Assembly: GCA_016197305.1 (NCBI GenBank)
Contig: JACPVZ010000062.1
Location: 1-39,746, forward strand
Source of the DNA: Nitrosomonadales bacterium
GTDB taxonomy: Bacteria; Pseudomonadota; Gammaproteobacteria; Burkholderiales; Gallionellaceae
Direction of reading: 5' to 3'
DNA: 39,746 nt
This document shows, one piece after another, positions 1 through 11,001 of this stretch. The notes below the pieces were generated by a model. It was not told where the DNA came from and did not search any database. It worked only from the letters and a program-made list of their open reading frames with translations. Made by a program: the position numbers and the translations under genes. Numbering within the stretch: position 1 is the stretch's first letter; each line of letters opens with the position of its first letter.

Positions 1-1
1 A

Positions 2-919
2 CGCTATTTGAACGAGATCGTGCGCCGCGGCCTGAACATCTCGGAGGCCGCCGCCGCGCTGTATACCTCGCAGCCCGGCATCAGCAAGCAGGTCAAGCTG
101 CTGGAGGAGGAGCTGGGCATCGAAATCTTCGTGCGCAACGGCAAGCGCATCGTCGCACTCACCGAGGCCGGCAAGACGATACTCGGCATCGCCCAGCGCA
201 TCCTGCACGAATCGGACAACCTGAGACAGGTGGGGCAGGAGTTCCAGGCACAAGACAGCGGTCAGCTGATCCTCGCGACCACCCACACCCAGGCGCGCTA
301 TGTGCTGCCGCCGGTCGTCAAACAATTCATCAAGCGCTATCCCAGGGTCAAGCTCGGCCTGCACCAGGGCAACCCCACCCAGATCGCCGAGCAGGTGCTC
401 AACCGCGAGGCCGATGTCGCGATCGCCTCGGAGAGCATCATGCTCGTCGACGGGCTCGTCTCGCTGCCCTGCTACGAGTGGCATCACTGCGTGGTCGTGC
501 CGCCCAAGCATCCGCTGCTGGAAGCCAAACGGCTGACGCTGGCCAAGCTGGCCGAATACCCCATCATCACCTATGACTTCGCATTCAGCGGCCGCAGCAA
601 GATCGACGAGGCATTCGCCGCGGCGAAGATAGAGCCGCAGATTGCGCTGACCGCGATCGACGCCGATGTGATCAAGACCTATGTCGAACTGGGCCTGGGC
701 ATCGGCATCCTCGCCGAGCTGGCCTTCGTCCCGGAACGGGACCGCCATCTGCGCAAGATAGAGGCTGCGCACCTGTTCAAGCCCACCACCACGCATCTGG
801 CGATCCGCAAGAACGAATACCTGCGCGGCTACACCTACGACTTCATCGAATTGTTCGCCCCGCACCTGACCCGCGCGACGGTCACCAAGGCGATGCACGT
901 CGCACCTGCAACGGAATGA
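2..919 (+). CDS. cysB: CysB-type LysR-family transcriptional regulator, 5' end cut off by window edge
   Basis: Frame is open from base 2 (R-Y-L-N-E-I-V...); N-terminal HTH 'NISEAAAALYTSQPGISKQVKLLEEELGIEIFVRNGKR' and LysR substrate-binding domain; start codon lies upstream of window. Confidence 0.88.
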   Translation, partial: RYLNEIVRRGLNISEAAAALYTSQPGISKQVKLLEEELGIEIFVRNGKRIVALTEAGKTILGIAQRILHESDNLRQVGQEFQAQDSGQLILATTHTQARYVLPPVVKQFIKRYPRVKLGLHQGNPTQIAEQVLNREADVAIASESIMLVDGLVSLPCYEWHHCVVVPPKHPLLEAKRLTLAKLAEYPIITYDFAFSGRSKIDEAFAAAKIEPQIALTAIDADVIKTYVELGLGIGILAELAFVPERDRHLRKIEAAHLFKPTTTHLAIRKNEYLRGYTYDFIELFAPHLTRATVTKAMHVAPATE

Positions 920-1665
920 CACAAATGAACGACACCCTCAACCTTCTGCACTCGCATCGCAGCATCCGCAGCTACAGCGACGCACCGGTCAGCGACGAAA
1001 TGCTCGACCAGATCATCCGCGCCGCATGGCACGGACCGACCTCGATGAACGCGCAGGAAATCTCGCTGGTGGTCGTGCGCGACGCCGCCAGACGCGCACG
1101 CATCGCCGAGCTGGCGGGCGGCCAGTCGTGGATCGCCCAGGCGCCGGTATTCATCGCCGTCGTCATCGACTTCCACAAGACCGACCTAGGCGTGCGCAAG
1201 GCGGGACAGGCCCAGGTCGTCCACGAAAGCATGGAAGGATACGGTGCGGCCGCGGTGGATGCGGGCATCGCACTGGGCAACCTGATGACCGCCGCGCGTT
1301 CTCTGGGCCTGGGCATCGTGCCGATCGGCGGCATCCGCCGCAACCCGCAGGGCATGATAGATCTGCTGGAACTGCCGCCGCTGACCTTCCCGCTGGTGGG
1401 CCTGTGCATCGGCCACATCAAGGACGATGCACAGCTAAAACCGCGCCTGGATATCAGCACCTTCCGCCACGACGAGCGCTACGATGCCAGCGCCTACCCG
1501 ACCGCCATCGCCGCTTACGATCAAGCCATGCTGGCCTACTGGCAGCAGCTCGGACGCAGTGACGGCCTGTCCTGGTCGCAGAATCTGGGCAACAACCTGA
1601 AGCAGGTCTATTTCCCGCAGCTTAAACCGGTCGCCGCGATGCAGGGATTGCTGAACGACAAATAG
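916..1665 (+). CDS. NfsA-like oxygen-insensitive NAD(P)H nitroreductase
   Basis: Nitroreductase fold motifs 'HRSIRSYSDAPVSDEMLDQIIRAAWHGPTSMNAQ' and 'LGLGIVPIGGIRRNP'; ATGA overlap with the upstream gene. Confidence 0.85.
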   Translation: MTQMNDTLNLLHSHRSIRSYSDAPVSDEMLDQIIRAAWHGPTSMNAQEISLVVVRDAARRARIAELAGGQSWIAQAPVFIAVVIDFHKTDLGVRKAGQAQVVHESMEGYGAAAVDAGIALGNLMTAARSLGLGIVPIGGIRRNPQGMIDLLELPPLTFPLVGLCIGHIKDDAQLKPRLDISTFRHDERYDASAYPTAIAAYDQAMLAYWQQLGRSDGLSWSQNLGNNLKQVYFPQLKPVAAMQGLLNDK

Positions 1666-1696
1666 ATCCTGTCTGTCCACCGCCGCATCAATCAGA

Positions 1697-2092
1697 ATGA
1701 AAACTGACGAAACCGCAGAAAAATTCCGCATCGACAAATGGCTGTGTGCCGCGCGCTTCTTCAAGACACGCTCGCTGGCCGCGGATGCGGTCGAGTGCGG
1801 CCATGTGCAGCTCAACGAGGCGCGCACCAAACCGGCCAAGACATTGGGCATCGGGGACACGCTCAGCATACATATCGGGCAGAAACGCTACGCAGTCGAG
1901 GTGCTGGCGCTGTCCACCAGACGGGGGCCGGCATCCGAGGCACAAAAACTGTATCGCGAGACCGACGAGAGCCGCCAGCACCGCGAGGCCATCGCCGCCC
2001 AGCTCAAGGAACAGCCGCAACCATTCCGCTTCAGGGGCAGGCCGACCAAACGCGACCGGCGCGAAATCGAGCGTTTCAAACAGGGGAAATGA
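1697..2092 (+). CDS. hslR: S4-domain heat shock protein Hsp15
   Basis: S4 motif 'RIDKWLCAARFFKTRSLAADAVECGHVQLNEARTKPAK' and basic C-terminus typical of Hsp15. Confidence 0.88.
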   Translation: MKTDETAEKFRIDKWLCAARFFKTRSLAADAVECGHVQLNEARTKPAKTLGIGDTLSIHIGQKRYAVEVLALSTRRGPASEAQKLYRETDESRQHREAIAAQLKEQPQPFRFRGRPTKRDRREIERFKQGK

Positions 2093-2098
2093 TGGTGC

Positions 2099-2128
2099 TA
2101 GGCCGAAATATCTATATATTTCGGCCTA
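2099..2128. terminator. Perfect 13-bp hairpin downstream of hslR, candidate terminator
   Basis: taggccgaaatat-ctat-atatttcggccta; exact reverse-complement arms, 4-nt loop, begins 7 nt after the hslR stop; T-rich 'gaatttttc' follows but not immediately. Confidence 0.6.
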
Positions 2129-2459
2129 TATGAATTTTTCCTGTACCGTGTATTATCCGCGCGGGCTGCCATAGAGTCGGCGCTCCTCGATTCCTCATTC
2201 AACAAAGAATTTAATGCAAACCGTCAATCCAGATTTAAAAATTCACACGAACCGCACCCGCAGCGCGCTCGGCATATTGCCCAACCGCTCCTCCCCAAAA
2301 TCGCCAAAGATCAACGAACTGCTTACAAGGCATGGTGGTTTTCAGCGGCGCTGGGATGATTTGAAGTTGTCAGCCAAACCTTGAGGGTAAACCATAGGCG
2401 AAACAGTTCGAGTTGTAGCAGGCCTGCAGGGGGCTTCCCTGTTTGACAGAGAAGGGTGT

Positions 2460-2669
2460 ATGCACATGGCAACTGGCACAGTGAAGTGGTTCAACGATGC
2501 GAAAGGGTTTGGTTTTATCACTCCCGATGATGGCAGCGACGACCTGTTCGCACATTTTTCCGCGATCAACATGAGCGGGTTCAAGACACTCAAGGAAGGG
2601 CAGAAGGTGACCTTTGAAGTGACGCAGGGGCAGAAGGGCAAGCAAGCCTCCAATATCCAGGCGCCCTGA
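2460..2669 (+). CDS. Cold-shock protein, CspA family (start may be 2466)
   Basis: '[34 protein letters not shown]' canonical CSD with RNP motifs; 'agaaggg' SD upstream. Confidence 0.95.
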   Translation: MHMATGTVKWFNDAKGFGFITPDDGSDDLFAHFSAINMSGFKTLKEGQKVTFEVTQGQKGKQASNIQAP

Positions 2670-2784
2670 CCGGCTCTTGTGTCCTTAAACCAGCGCCAAA
2701 GTAGCGCCGCAATTTCCTGCCAGGATTTTATGATCCTGTTGGATTTGCGGCGCGCTTGAATCCGTACCACCCGTTACCACCGGA

Positions 2785-3489
2785 TCACCAGGGTATCTCC
2801 TGCCCGTCATAGGCAAAGAACTTGCCCGAGTCCGCCGGGGTAAGCCGGCCGATCACCCGGCGCATTCCCGACACGCTCTGCTCGGCGGAGATCAGTGCAT
2901 TCGGCCCGCCCATGTCGGTCTTGACCCAGCCCGGATGGAACATCACCGCCGTGATGCCGTTCGGCTTCAAGTCTATCGCCAGGCTCTTCACCACCATGTT
3001 CAACGCGGTCTTGCTGGAGCGGTACAGGTAATGTCCGCCACTGGTGTTGTCGGCGATGCTACCCATCTTGCTGGTGATGGAGGCTATGATCTTGCCGCTG
3101 CCGCGCGCGATCTGCGGCACAAAAACCTCGGCCATCTTCAGCGGCGCCATCGTGTTGACGCTGAACGCCTGCATCCATTCCGCATAATCGATATGGCCAA
3201 ATCCGCCGGCATCGGAAACCGGATAGATGCCTGCATTGTTGAGCAGCAGGTCTATCGATTCATTGACCAGTCCCTGCCCCAGCCGCTCGATCTGCTGATG
3301 ATCGGCGATATCCAGCGCGTGCACGCTGACCCGATCGGGATATTGCGCCGCCAATTTTTTGAGCGCCTGTGCGGTTTCGGGAGCGCGGCAACACGCGATC
3401 ACCCGCCAGCCCTCGGCGGCATATTGTCTGGCGAACTCCAGTCCGATGCCGCGATTGGCTCCGCTGATCAAGGTGGTTTTCATCGTCAT
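2785..3489 (-). CDS. Short-chain dehydrogenase/reductase
   Basis: Rossmann motif 'ISGANRGIGLEFARQ', 'NNAG', and 'YRSSK' catalytic motif. Confidence 0.88.
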   Translation of the reverse strand: MTMKTTLISGANRGIGLEFARQYAAEGWRVIACCRAPETAQALKKLAAQYPDRVSVHALDIADHQQIERLGQGLVNESIDLLLNNAGIYPVSDAGGFGHIDYAEWMQAFSVNTMAPLKMAEVFVPQIARGSGKIIASITSKMGSIADNTSGGHYLYRSSKTALNMVVKSLAIDLKPNGITAVMFHPGWVKTDMGGPNALISAEQSVSGMRRVIGRLTPADSGKFFAYDGQEIPW

Positions 3490-3514
3490 CTATCCTGGGT
3501 TAGATCGATCTGCG

Positions 3515-4987
3515 CTAGCCGAGATCGACAGGCACGAACATCTTCTGCTCGTCGCGCAGGATCAGCAGCGCCAGATGCTTGCCCTTCTTCGCGACCAGTG
3601 CACGCAGCTGCTCGACGCTGCTGACCTTCTCGCCGTTCACCGCCAGGATCACATCGCCCGGGCGGATGCCGGCGCGCGCCGCCGGCCCCGCCGCAACATC
3701 TTCGACCAGTACGCCCTCGCCAATATCGGCATCCTTGCGTTCCTGCGGCGTCAGCGGGCGCACCGCCAGCCCCATGCCGCCCTTGCCCGGCTCCGCCCTG
3801 GTTTCATCGGCTACAACTTTCATCTCGGCGACATTCACCGAAACCAGCTTGCTCTTGCCCTTGCGCCAGATCTCCAGCTTGGCCACCGAGCCCGGCGTCA
3901 GCGCGCTGACCAGCGGCGGCAGCTCGCTTGAGCTCTGGATATCCTTGCCGTTGAACTTCAGGATCACATCGCCGGGTTCGATGCCAGCCTGTTCAGCCGG
4001 GCTGTTGCGCTCCACCGAACTCACCAGCGCACCAGCCGGCTTGGCCAGTCCGAAGGTATCGGCCAGTTGCTGGTTCACCTCCTGGATCATCACACCCAGG
4101 CGGCCGCGGCTGACCTTGCCCTTGTCGAGCAGCTCGCGCTCCACCTTCATCGCCACGTCGATCGGTATCGCGAACGACAGGCCCTGATAACCGCCGCTGC
4201 GGCTGTATATCTGCGAATTGATGCCAATCACCTCTCCGTTCATGTTGAACAACGGCCCGCCGGAGTTGCCGGGATTGACCGCGACATCGGTCTGCAGGAA
4301 CGGCACATAGCCCTCGTCCGGCAGCGAGCGCGACTTCGCCGAGATGATCCCCGCGGTCACCGTGCTCTCGAAGCCGAACGGCGAGCCGATCGCGATCACC
4401 CATTCGCCGACCCGCGCCTGCTGGGGATCGCCGATCTTCACCACCGGCAAGTCCTTGGCCTCGATCTTCAGCACCGCAACGTCGGACAGCTTATCGTAGC
4501 CCTTCACCTTGGCCTTGAATTCGCGCCTGTCAGTCAGCTTGACGGTCACCTCGTCCGCATCGGCAACCACGTGGGCATTGGTCAGGATCACGCCGTCCGC
4601 GCTGACGATGAAACCGGAGCCCATGCCGCGCGTCGGCAGATCGCCATGCGGGATCGAAGGCTGGAAACGACGGAAGAATTCTTCGAACGGGTCGCCCGAA
4701 CCCGAATCCGGTGTATGGGAGTAGCCCATTTTGGAAGTGCCGGAAACGCTGATATTGACCACCGCCGGGCCTTGCTGAGCGGCGATGCCGGCAAAATCCG
4801 GCAGCATGATGCCGGGGCTAACCGCAGCCTGCAGGGGCGAATGTGTCGCCGCCACGGCCTGAGAGACCGGAGCCTCGGTCGAAATACCCCGATAGGCATA
4901 TCCAGCCGCCAGCGACCCCAGCACCACCGTCACCGCGGCGACATATCCAAAATATTTCGGCACGCTTTGCATACTCATCCTTATCAC
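3515..4987 (-). CDS. Do/DegQ-like periplasmic serine endoprotease with two PDZ domains
   Basis: N-terminal signal/anchor; triad in 'TNAHVV', 'SDVAVLKI', 'GNSGGPL'; two PDZ regions 'AGIEPGDVILKFNGK' and 'AGIRPGDVILAVNGE'. Confidence 0.93.
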   Translation of the reverse strand: MIRMSMQSVPKYFGYVAAVTVVLGSLAAGYAYRGISTEAPVSQAVAATHSPLQAAVSPGIMLPDFAGIAAQQGPAVVNISVSGTSKMGYSHTPDSGSGDPFEEFFRRFQPSIPHGDLPTRGMGSGFIVSADGVILTNAHVVADADEVTVKLTDRREFKAKVKGYDKLSDVAVLKIEAKDLPVVKIGDPQQARVGEWVIAIGSPFGFESTVTAGIISAKSRSLPDEGYVPFLQTDVAVNPGNSGGPLFNMNGEVIGINSQIYSRSGGYQGLSFAIPIDVAMKVERELLDKGKVSRGRLGVMIQEVNQQLADTFGLAKPAGALVSSVERNSPAEQAGIEPGDVILKFNGKDIQSSSELPPLVSALTPGSVAKLEIWRKGKSKLVSVNVAEMKVVADETRAEPGKGGMGLAVRPLTPQERKDADIGEGVLVEDVAAGPAARAGIRPGDVILAVNGEKVSSVEQLRALVAKKGKHLALLILRDEQKMFVPVDLG

Positions 4988-5129
4988 TCCATGTACTCAA
5001 TCAGGGACAGATGCAGTCCGCCATTTCCCGGCGTCATGCAGGTCGAACAAGCCGGCCTGAGCCCCCCGCTCTGCATACCCAGGCATGCCGCCGAAAATCG
5101 CCCCGCCCTGCTCAAGAGCGGGCAAGCCA

Positions 5130-5552
5130 TCATTGTATGGTCAACGTCCTGGATTTGGCCGCCACTTTCTTGGGGAGCAGCAGTTCCAGCACACCGTCGC
5201 TGTATTTGGCCTGCGCGGCGGCTTCATCCACATCCTGGCCGAATGCGAACACACGCGACACCTTGCCGAAATAGCGCTCGCTGCGCAACACCTTCTCGCC
5301 TTCTTTCACCTCTTTTTCATTCTTCACTTCCGCGCTGATCGCCACCTGGCCACCGTCTATCGTGACATGGATGTCTTCCTTTTTCACACCGGGTATCTCG
5401 GCATGCACGCGGTACGACTTGTCGTCCTCGCGCACGTCCAGCTTGATTTGCATCTCCTGCTGCCCCTCGAAACGCACCGGACGCATGAAAAATCCGCGGA
5501 ACAAATCGTCAAACGCGTCATCAGCCGGGTTGTAGCGCAATATGTTAGCCAT
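5130..5552 (-). CDS. Hsp20/alpha-crystallin small heat shock protein
   Basis: Alpha-crystallin domain 'YRVHAEIPGVKKEDIHVTIDGGQVAISAEV' and 'YSDGVLELLLPK'. Confidence 0.93.
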   Translation of the reverse strand: MANILRYNPADDAFDDLFRGFFMRPVRFEGQQEMQIKLDVREDDKSYRVHAEIPGVKKEDIHVTIDGGQVAISAEVKNEKEVKEGEKVLRSERYFGKVSRVFAFGQDVDEAAAQAKYSDGVLELLLPKKVAAKSRTLTIQ

Positions 5553-5759
5553 TTCATCCTCCTCGTTAATATCCGGGACACCCCCGTGTTGCCGAAATGA
5601 GGAAACCGGGATGAAATTTCAAGCCCCCTCAAGCCCCATCTCGAACAGAACCGGAACAGCACCCGCCCGCCAGGCCGTACCCCAACAAATTGCACAAAAT
5701 GCCGGGCAGCGGAGTAAGATTACCCGCCCATTCCGACCACCTTATCAAGGAGCGAGATC

Positions 5760-6809
5760 ATGACCAACATCGTGCAATTGCTGGGAGAAGAAGCAGAGTA
5801 TCTGTTGAAATACCGTTGTGCCGGGATTCCGAAAGAAACGCTGCATCTACCGGGACCGGATTATGTGGATCGCGTGGTGGCGATCAAAGACCGCAAGACC
5901 GGGGTGTTGCGCAGCCTGCAAGCCCTTTACGGCCATGGACGTCTGGCCGACACCGGCTACCTCTCACTGCTGCCGGTGGACCAGGGCGTGGAGCATTCCG
6001 GCGCCGCATCGTTCGCGCCGAACCCGATGTATTTCGACCCGGAGAATATCGTCAAGCTGGCGATCGAAGGCGGCTGCAACGGCGTGGCCTCAACGCTAGG
6101 CGTATTGTCTTCGGTGGCGCGCCGCTATGCGCATAAGATCCCGTTCGTCGTGAAGATCAACCACAACGAGATCCTGACCTATCCCAATATATTCGACCAG
6201 ACGCTGTTCGCCAGCGTCGACCAGGCATTCGACATGGGCGCGGTGGCGGTCGGAGCGACGGTGTTCTACGGCTCCGAGCATTCGCGCCGCCAGATCCAGG
6301 AAATCTCCGAGGCGTTCGAACATGCGCATAGCCTGGGCATGGCGACCGTGCTGTGGGCCTACCTGCGCAACCCGGCGTTCAAGGTGGGCGACAAGGACTA
6401 CCATGTGTCCGCCGACCTGACTGGGCAGGCCAACCACTTGGCCGCGACGATCAACGCCGACATCGTCAAGCAGAAGATGGCCGAGAACAACGGCGGCTAC
6501 AACGCGATCAAATTCGGCAAGACCCACCCCAGGGTGTACAGCGAGTTGACCACCGATCATCCTATCGACCTGGTGCGCTACCAGGTGGCGAACTGCTACA
6601 TGGGACGGGCCGGCCTGATCAATTCCGGCGGAGAGTCGGGCAAGGACGACCTGCATCAGGCGGTGCGCACCGCAGTGATCAACAAGCGCGCCGGTGGCAT
6701 GGGGCTGATCCTCGGGCGCAAGGCGTTCCAAAAGCCGCTGGCGGACGGCATCGCGCTGCTCAACGCGGTTCAGGATGTGTATCTGGACAAGGCGGTGACG
6801 GTCGCGTAA
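5760..6809 (+). CDS. fbaB: Class I (DhnA-type) fructose-bisphosphate aldolase
   Basis: '[47 protein letters not shown]', 'FVVKINHNE', 'GGESGKDDL' typical of DhnA/FbaB aldolases. Confidence 0.9.
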   Translation: MTNIVQLLGEEAEYLLKYRCAGIPKETLHLPGPDYVDRVVAIKDRKTGVLRSLQALYGHGRLADTGYLSLLPVDQGVEHSGAASFAPNPMYFDPENIVKLAIEGGCNGVASTLGVLSSVARRYAHKIPFVVKINHNEILTYPNIFDQTLFASVDQAFDMGAVAVGATVFYGSEHSRRQIQEISEAFEHAHSLGMATVLWAYLRNPAFKVGDKDYHVSADLTGQANHLAATINADIVKQKMAENNGGYNAIKFGKTHPRVYSELTTDHPIDLVRYQVANCYMGRAGLINSGGESGKDDLHQAVRTAVINKRAGGMGLILGRKAFQKPLADGIALLNAVQDVYLDKAVTVA

Positions 6810-6872
6810 CGATCCGTCGAAGCGGCATTTCACTGCCTGTGGAATGCCGCCCCCCCTTACAAGGATCCACTA

Positions 6873-8411
6873 TCAGGAAATCGCGCGCCTGGAAAAATCC
6901 TTTGGGCGAAAACCCAACACGGCCAGCACCGCGAAATACACCGCGACGCCCGCGCTCACCAGCAGGGTCAAACGCGCGATGCGCGCCCAGCCGGAACTGC
7001 CCAGCCAGCTTTGTTCGCTGCCCATACCGAACCACAGCGTCAGTCCCAGCGCCAACACGGCAATGCCTATCTTGATGAAGAATTTCGCCCATCCCGGCTC
7101 GGGGAGATAGATCCCATGCTTGCGCAGATAGTGGAACAGGATCGCGGAATTCAGGCAGGCGCCCAAGCCGATCGACAAGGCCAGGCCGGCATGCTGTATC
7201 CAGCCGATGAACAGCGCATTCATCGCCTGGGTCGCCAGCAGCGTGACGATGCCGATCTTGACCGGTGTCTTGATGTCCTGGCGCGCGTAGAAGCCCGGTG
7301 CGAGTATCTTCACCAGGATCATGCCGATCAGGCCGACGCTGTAGCCGACCAGCGCGTGGCTGGTCATCAGCACGTCGCTGGCAGAAAAGGCGCCGCGCTG
7401 GAAGAACGTGGCCAGCAGTGGCACGGCAATCATGCCCAGCGCCAGCGCGGCCGGCAGCGTCAGCATGATGGTCAGGCGCAAGCCCCAATCCAGCAGCTTG
7501 GAATACTCGGTCGTATTGCCGCTGGCATGGCATTTGGACAGCGACGGCAGCAGGATCGTCCCCAGCGCCGCACCCAGCACCCCGGAAGGGAACTCCATGA
7601 GCCGGTCCGCATAATACAGCCACGACACGCTGCCGGCAGCCAGGAACGACGCGAAGATGGTGTTGATGATCAGACTGATCTGCGCGATCGATACGCCGAA
7701 CACCGCCGGGCCCATCTGCCTGATCACGCGCCACATGCCTTCATCCTTCAGGCTGAAACGTATCGTGGGCAGCATGTCGATCTTCTTCAGGAACGGCAAT
7801 TGAAACGCCAGCTGCACGATGCCTGCGGCGAACACCGCCCAGGCCAGCGCCATGACCGGCGGATCGCAATACGGCGCCAGCCACAGCGCGCCGCCGATAA
7901 AGCACACGTTGAGCAGGATCGGCGCGAACGCCGGCACCCAGAACTTGTTGTAGGTATTCAGGATCGCTGCCGCAACCGCCACCAGCGAGATGAAGAAGAT
8001 ATACGGCGAAGTGAGGCGCAGCAGCTGCACCGTCAGCGCAAACTTGTCCGCATCCTTGGCAAAGCCTGGTGCGCTGATATACACCAGTATCGGTGCGGCG
8101 ACGATGCCGACCAGCGTAACCCCGAACAAAATCAAGGCCAGCATCGTCGTGACGTGATCGACCAGCAGCTTGGTTTCCTCATGGCCGCGCCTGTGCTTGT
8201 ATTCGCCGAAAATCGGCACAAAAGCCTGCGAGAACGCCCCTTCGGCGAACAACCGGCGCAGCAGGTTGGGCAGCTTGAACGCGACAAAGAACGCATCCGT
8301 CGCCATGCCCGCGCCGAACACCCGCGCAATCAGCACATCCCGCGCAAATGCCAGGATGCGCGAAACCAAGGTCAGGCCGCTGATCGTGGCCAGAGATTTG
8401 AGCAGGTTCAT
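6873..8411 (-). CDS. murJ: Lipid II flippase MurJ (MviN)
   Basis: Polytopic; N-term '[68 protein letters not shown]' diagnostic of MurJ. Confidence 0.95.
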   Translation of the reverse strand: MNLLKSLATISGLTLVSRILAFARDVLIARVFGAGMATDAFFVAFKLPNLLRRLFAEGAFSQAFVPIFGEYKHRRGHEETKLLVDHVTTMLALILFGVTLVGIVAAPILVYISAPGFAKDADKFALTVQLLRLTSPYIFFISLVAVAAAILNTYNKFWVPAFAPILLNVCFIGGALWLAPYCDPPVMALAWAVFAAGIVQLAFQLPFLKKIDMLPTIRFSLKDEGMWRVIRQMGPAVFGVSIAQISLIINTIFASFLAAGSVSWLYYADRLMEFPSGVLGAALGTILLPSLSKCHASGNTTEYSKLLDWGLRLTIMLTLPAALALGMIAVPLLATFFQRGAFSASDVLMTSHALVGYSVGLIGMILVKILAPGFYARQDIKTPVKIGIVTLLATQAMNALFIGWIQHAGLALSIGLGACLNSAILFHYLRKHGIYLPEPGWAKFFIKIGIAVLALGLTLWFGMGSEQSWLGSSGWARIARLTLLVSAGVAVYFAVLAVLGFRPKDFSRRAIS

Positions 8412-8587
8412 TGCTTACGATGGAACGGTTAAAATGGCGCGCATCATAACACTGGCGGGGCTATCGGCCCGCTTATCCGGGCCGAGGCAAAAAGATTTGC
8501 AAATGCGTCCATAAATCACTAGAATGCCCGCCTTTCGTCGTACCGAATTTTCCATTTAGCGTTTTACCGAATTTACTAGGAGTAGTC

Positions 8588-8851
8588 ATGGCTAATACCG
8601 CACAAGCTCGCAAGCGTGCCCGTCAAGCAGTAAAACAGAATGCTCACAACAGCAGCCTGCGCTCTGAACTGCGCACTGCGATCAAGAAGGTGATCAAGGC
8701 GATCGAAGCTGGCGACAAGTCCGCCGCTCAAGCCGTATACAAATCTTCGGTCAGCACAGTAGACAGCATCGCCGACAAGAAGATCATTCACAAAAACAAG
8801 GCTGCTCGCCACAAGAGCCGCCTGTCTGCGGCTATCAAGGCAATGGCGTAA
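8588..8851 (+). CDS. rpsT: 30S ribosomal protein S20
   Basis: '[35 protein letters not shown]', typical bS20; divergent from murJ as in many proteobacteria. Confidence 0.97.
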   Translation: MANTAQARKRARQAVKQNAHNSSLRSELRTAIKKVIKAIEAGDKSAAQAVYKSSVSTVDSIADKKIIHKNKAARHKSRLSAAIKAMA

Positions 8852-8956
8852 CACGCCCCGTGGCATAAGCCACACCCGCTTTGATGTACCGCAACCATGA
8901 CCAGCCACTTAGACGGCGTTTGCTGACGGCTTAGTGGAATGGCCAGTAGTTATACC

Positions 8957-8982
8957 AAGCCGACAGCGATGTCGGCTTGTTT
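8957..8982 (+). terminator. Probable intrinsic terminator downstream of rpsT
   Basis: aagccgac-agcgat-gtcggctt perfect 8-bp stem followed by 'gtttgcttt'. Confidence 0.55.
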
Positions 8983-9097
8983 GCTTTGTGGAGCGGCATC
9001 GTTCTCCTTGCCTAGACGGTGCTGTTTGGCTCAATATACGTCTCTTGTCGATAGCTGAACGGCGGCTTGTCCGCCGTGTTGTTTTTAGGGATCTTGT

Positions 9098-10013
9098 ATG
9101 TCACATGTAATGAACACCTACGCCCGCCTTCCGGTCACTTTCGTGCGCGGCGAAGGCGCCTGGCTGTGGGACACTACCGGCAAACGCTATCTGGATGGTT
9201 TGTCCGGCATCGCCGTCAACACCCTGGGACATGCACACCCCCGGTTCACTGCCGCACTGAACGCACAGATCGGCCAGCTGATCCACTGCTCCAACGTCTA
9301 TCAGGTTGCCGGGCAGGAACTGCTGGCGGACAAGCTGTGCGCGCTATCCAACATGCAGGAGGTGTTCTTCTGCAATTCCGGCTGCGAGGCGAATGAAGCC
9401 GCGATCAAGCTCGCACGGATGCATGGGCACCAGCAGGGCATCGAGTCCCCGGCGATCATCGTGATGGAGAAGGCGTTCCACGGACGCACGCTGGCGACGC
9501 TATCCGCGACAGGCAACCGCAAGGTGCAAGCCGGTTTTGAGCCGCTGGTCAGCGGCTTCGTGCGCGTACCCTATAACGATTATCGCGCCCGCGTGCGCTG
9601 GCGCAATGGATTCGTGTGGGCGTTGGTTCTCATTCCACTCGTCTTCTTCTACTGGGTGCGGCGGCAACCCGCTGGCTTGCACTGCCGGCCTGGCCACGCT
9701 GAATATCGTCGAGCAGGACAAGCTGCTGGCCCATGCCGAGCGCCTCGGCCAATTCATGCGCCAGGGCTTTGCCAGCGCGCTGCAAGGCGTGGCGGGCGTC
9801 AAAGAGATACGCGGCCAGGGGCTGATGCTGGGCATCGAGCTCGACAAGCCCTGCGGCGACCTGGTCAAACTGGCGCTGGCACAGGGGCTGTTGATCAATG
9901 TCACCGCCGACAGCGTGATTCGCCTGTTGCCGCCGCTGGTGATGACCCAGGACGAAGCGCAGCTTCTGATCAACGGCCTGTGCCCGCTGATCAAAGAATT
10001 CATGCAATCCTGA
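9098..10013 (+). pseudogene. argD: argD-like acetylornithine aminotransferase with internal deletion/replacement and frameshift (pseudogene or assembly error)
   Basis: Residues 1-161 (through 'FVRVPYND', ~9580) and a C-terminal part from 'GGNPLACTAGLATLNIVEQ' (~9651) in another frame both match class III aminotransferases; the middle including the PLP-lysine region is absent. Confidence 0.85.
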
Positions 10014-10026
10014 TTGGATGTGAACC

Positions 10027-10968
10027 ATGTCAGCAAAACCCATCACTGAAAACACCGTAAAACATTTTCTGCAATTCAAGGATTTTACCCGCGCAGAGTA
10101 TGAACACCTGTTCGAGCGCACGCGCTTCATCAAACAGAAGTTCAAGGCTTATCAGCAATACTGGCCGCTACAGGACCGCACGCTGGTGATGATCTTCGAG
10201 AAGGCAAGCACCCGCACCCGCCTGTCTTTCGAGGCCGGCATGCAACAGCTGGGCGGCTCGGCGATCTACCTTAACACCCGCGATTCGCAACTGGGCCGCG
10301 GCGAACCCGTGGAAGATGCCGGCCAGGTGATCTCGCGGATGAGCGATCTGGTGATGATCCGCACCTTCGAGCAATCGATCATCGAACGCTTTGCCTCGCA
10401 CTCGCGCGTGCCGGTGATCAACGGCCTGACCAACGAATACCATCCCTGCCAGATCCTCGCCGACATCTACACCTACATCGAACAGCGCGGCTCGATACAG
10501 GGCAAGACCGTGGCTTGGATAGGCGACTCGAACAACATGTGCAACACCTGGCTGCAAGCCGCGGAAATACTGGACTTCAACGTGCATGTTTCGACCCCGC
10601 CCGGCTATGAAGTCGAGGCGGAACGCGCGGGACTGTTCGGCGCAGACCACTACGAAGAGTTCGCCGACCCGATGGAAGCGGCACGCGGCGCGGATCTGGT
10701 GACCACCGACGTGTGGACCAGCATGGGTTTCGAGGCAGAGAACGAAGAACGCCTGAAGGACTTCGCCGATTGGCAGGTGGATGCAGACATGATGCGCATT
10801 GCAGCCAAGGATGCGCTGTTCATGCACTGCCTGCCCGCACATCGCGGCGAAGAAGTCTCTGCAGAAGTCATCGACGGCCCGCAAAGCGTGGTGTGGGACG
10901 AGGCTGAAAATCGCTTGCATGTACAAAAGGCTCTTATGGAATATTTGCTACTGGGCAAGGTCGTTTAA
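10027..10968 (+). CDS. argF: Ornithine carbamoyltransferase
   Basis: 'STRTR' carbamoyl-phosphate motif and 'MHCLPAHRGEEVS' motif; full length. Confidence 0.95.
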   Translation: MSAKPITENTVKHFLQFKDFTRAEYEHLFERTRFIKQKFKAYQQYWPLQDRTLVMIFEKASTRTRLSFEAGMQQLGGSAIYLNTRDSQLGRGEPVEDAGQVISRMSDLVMIRTFEQSIIERFASHSRVPVINGLTNEYHPCQILADIYTYIEQRGSIQGKTVAWIGDSNNMCNTWLQAAEILDFNVHVSTPPGYEVEAERAGLFGADHYEEFADPMEAARGADLVTTDVWTSMGFEAENEERLKDFADWQVDADMMRIAAKDALFMHCLPAHRGEEVSAEVIDGPQSVVWDEAENRLHVQKALMEYLLLGKVV

Positions 10969-11001
10969 ACCCAGAAAATTTTATTCGCTGAAGCACACAC
11001 T

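Noticed and set aside
4067-5338. 423-aa + strand ORF opposite the DegQ-like gene
   Set aside because: Antisense to a protease with complete catalytic motifs; His/Arg/Asp-rich shadow translation.
7011-8432. 473-aa + strand ORF opposite murJ
   Set aside because: Shadow ORF rich in Gln/Arg/His; murJ on the minus strand is unambiguous.
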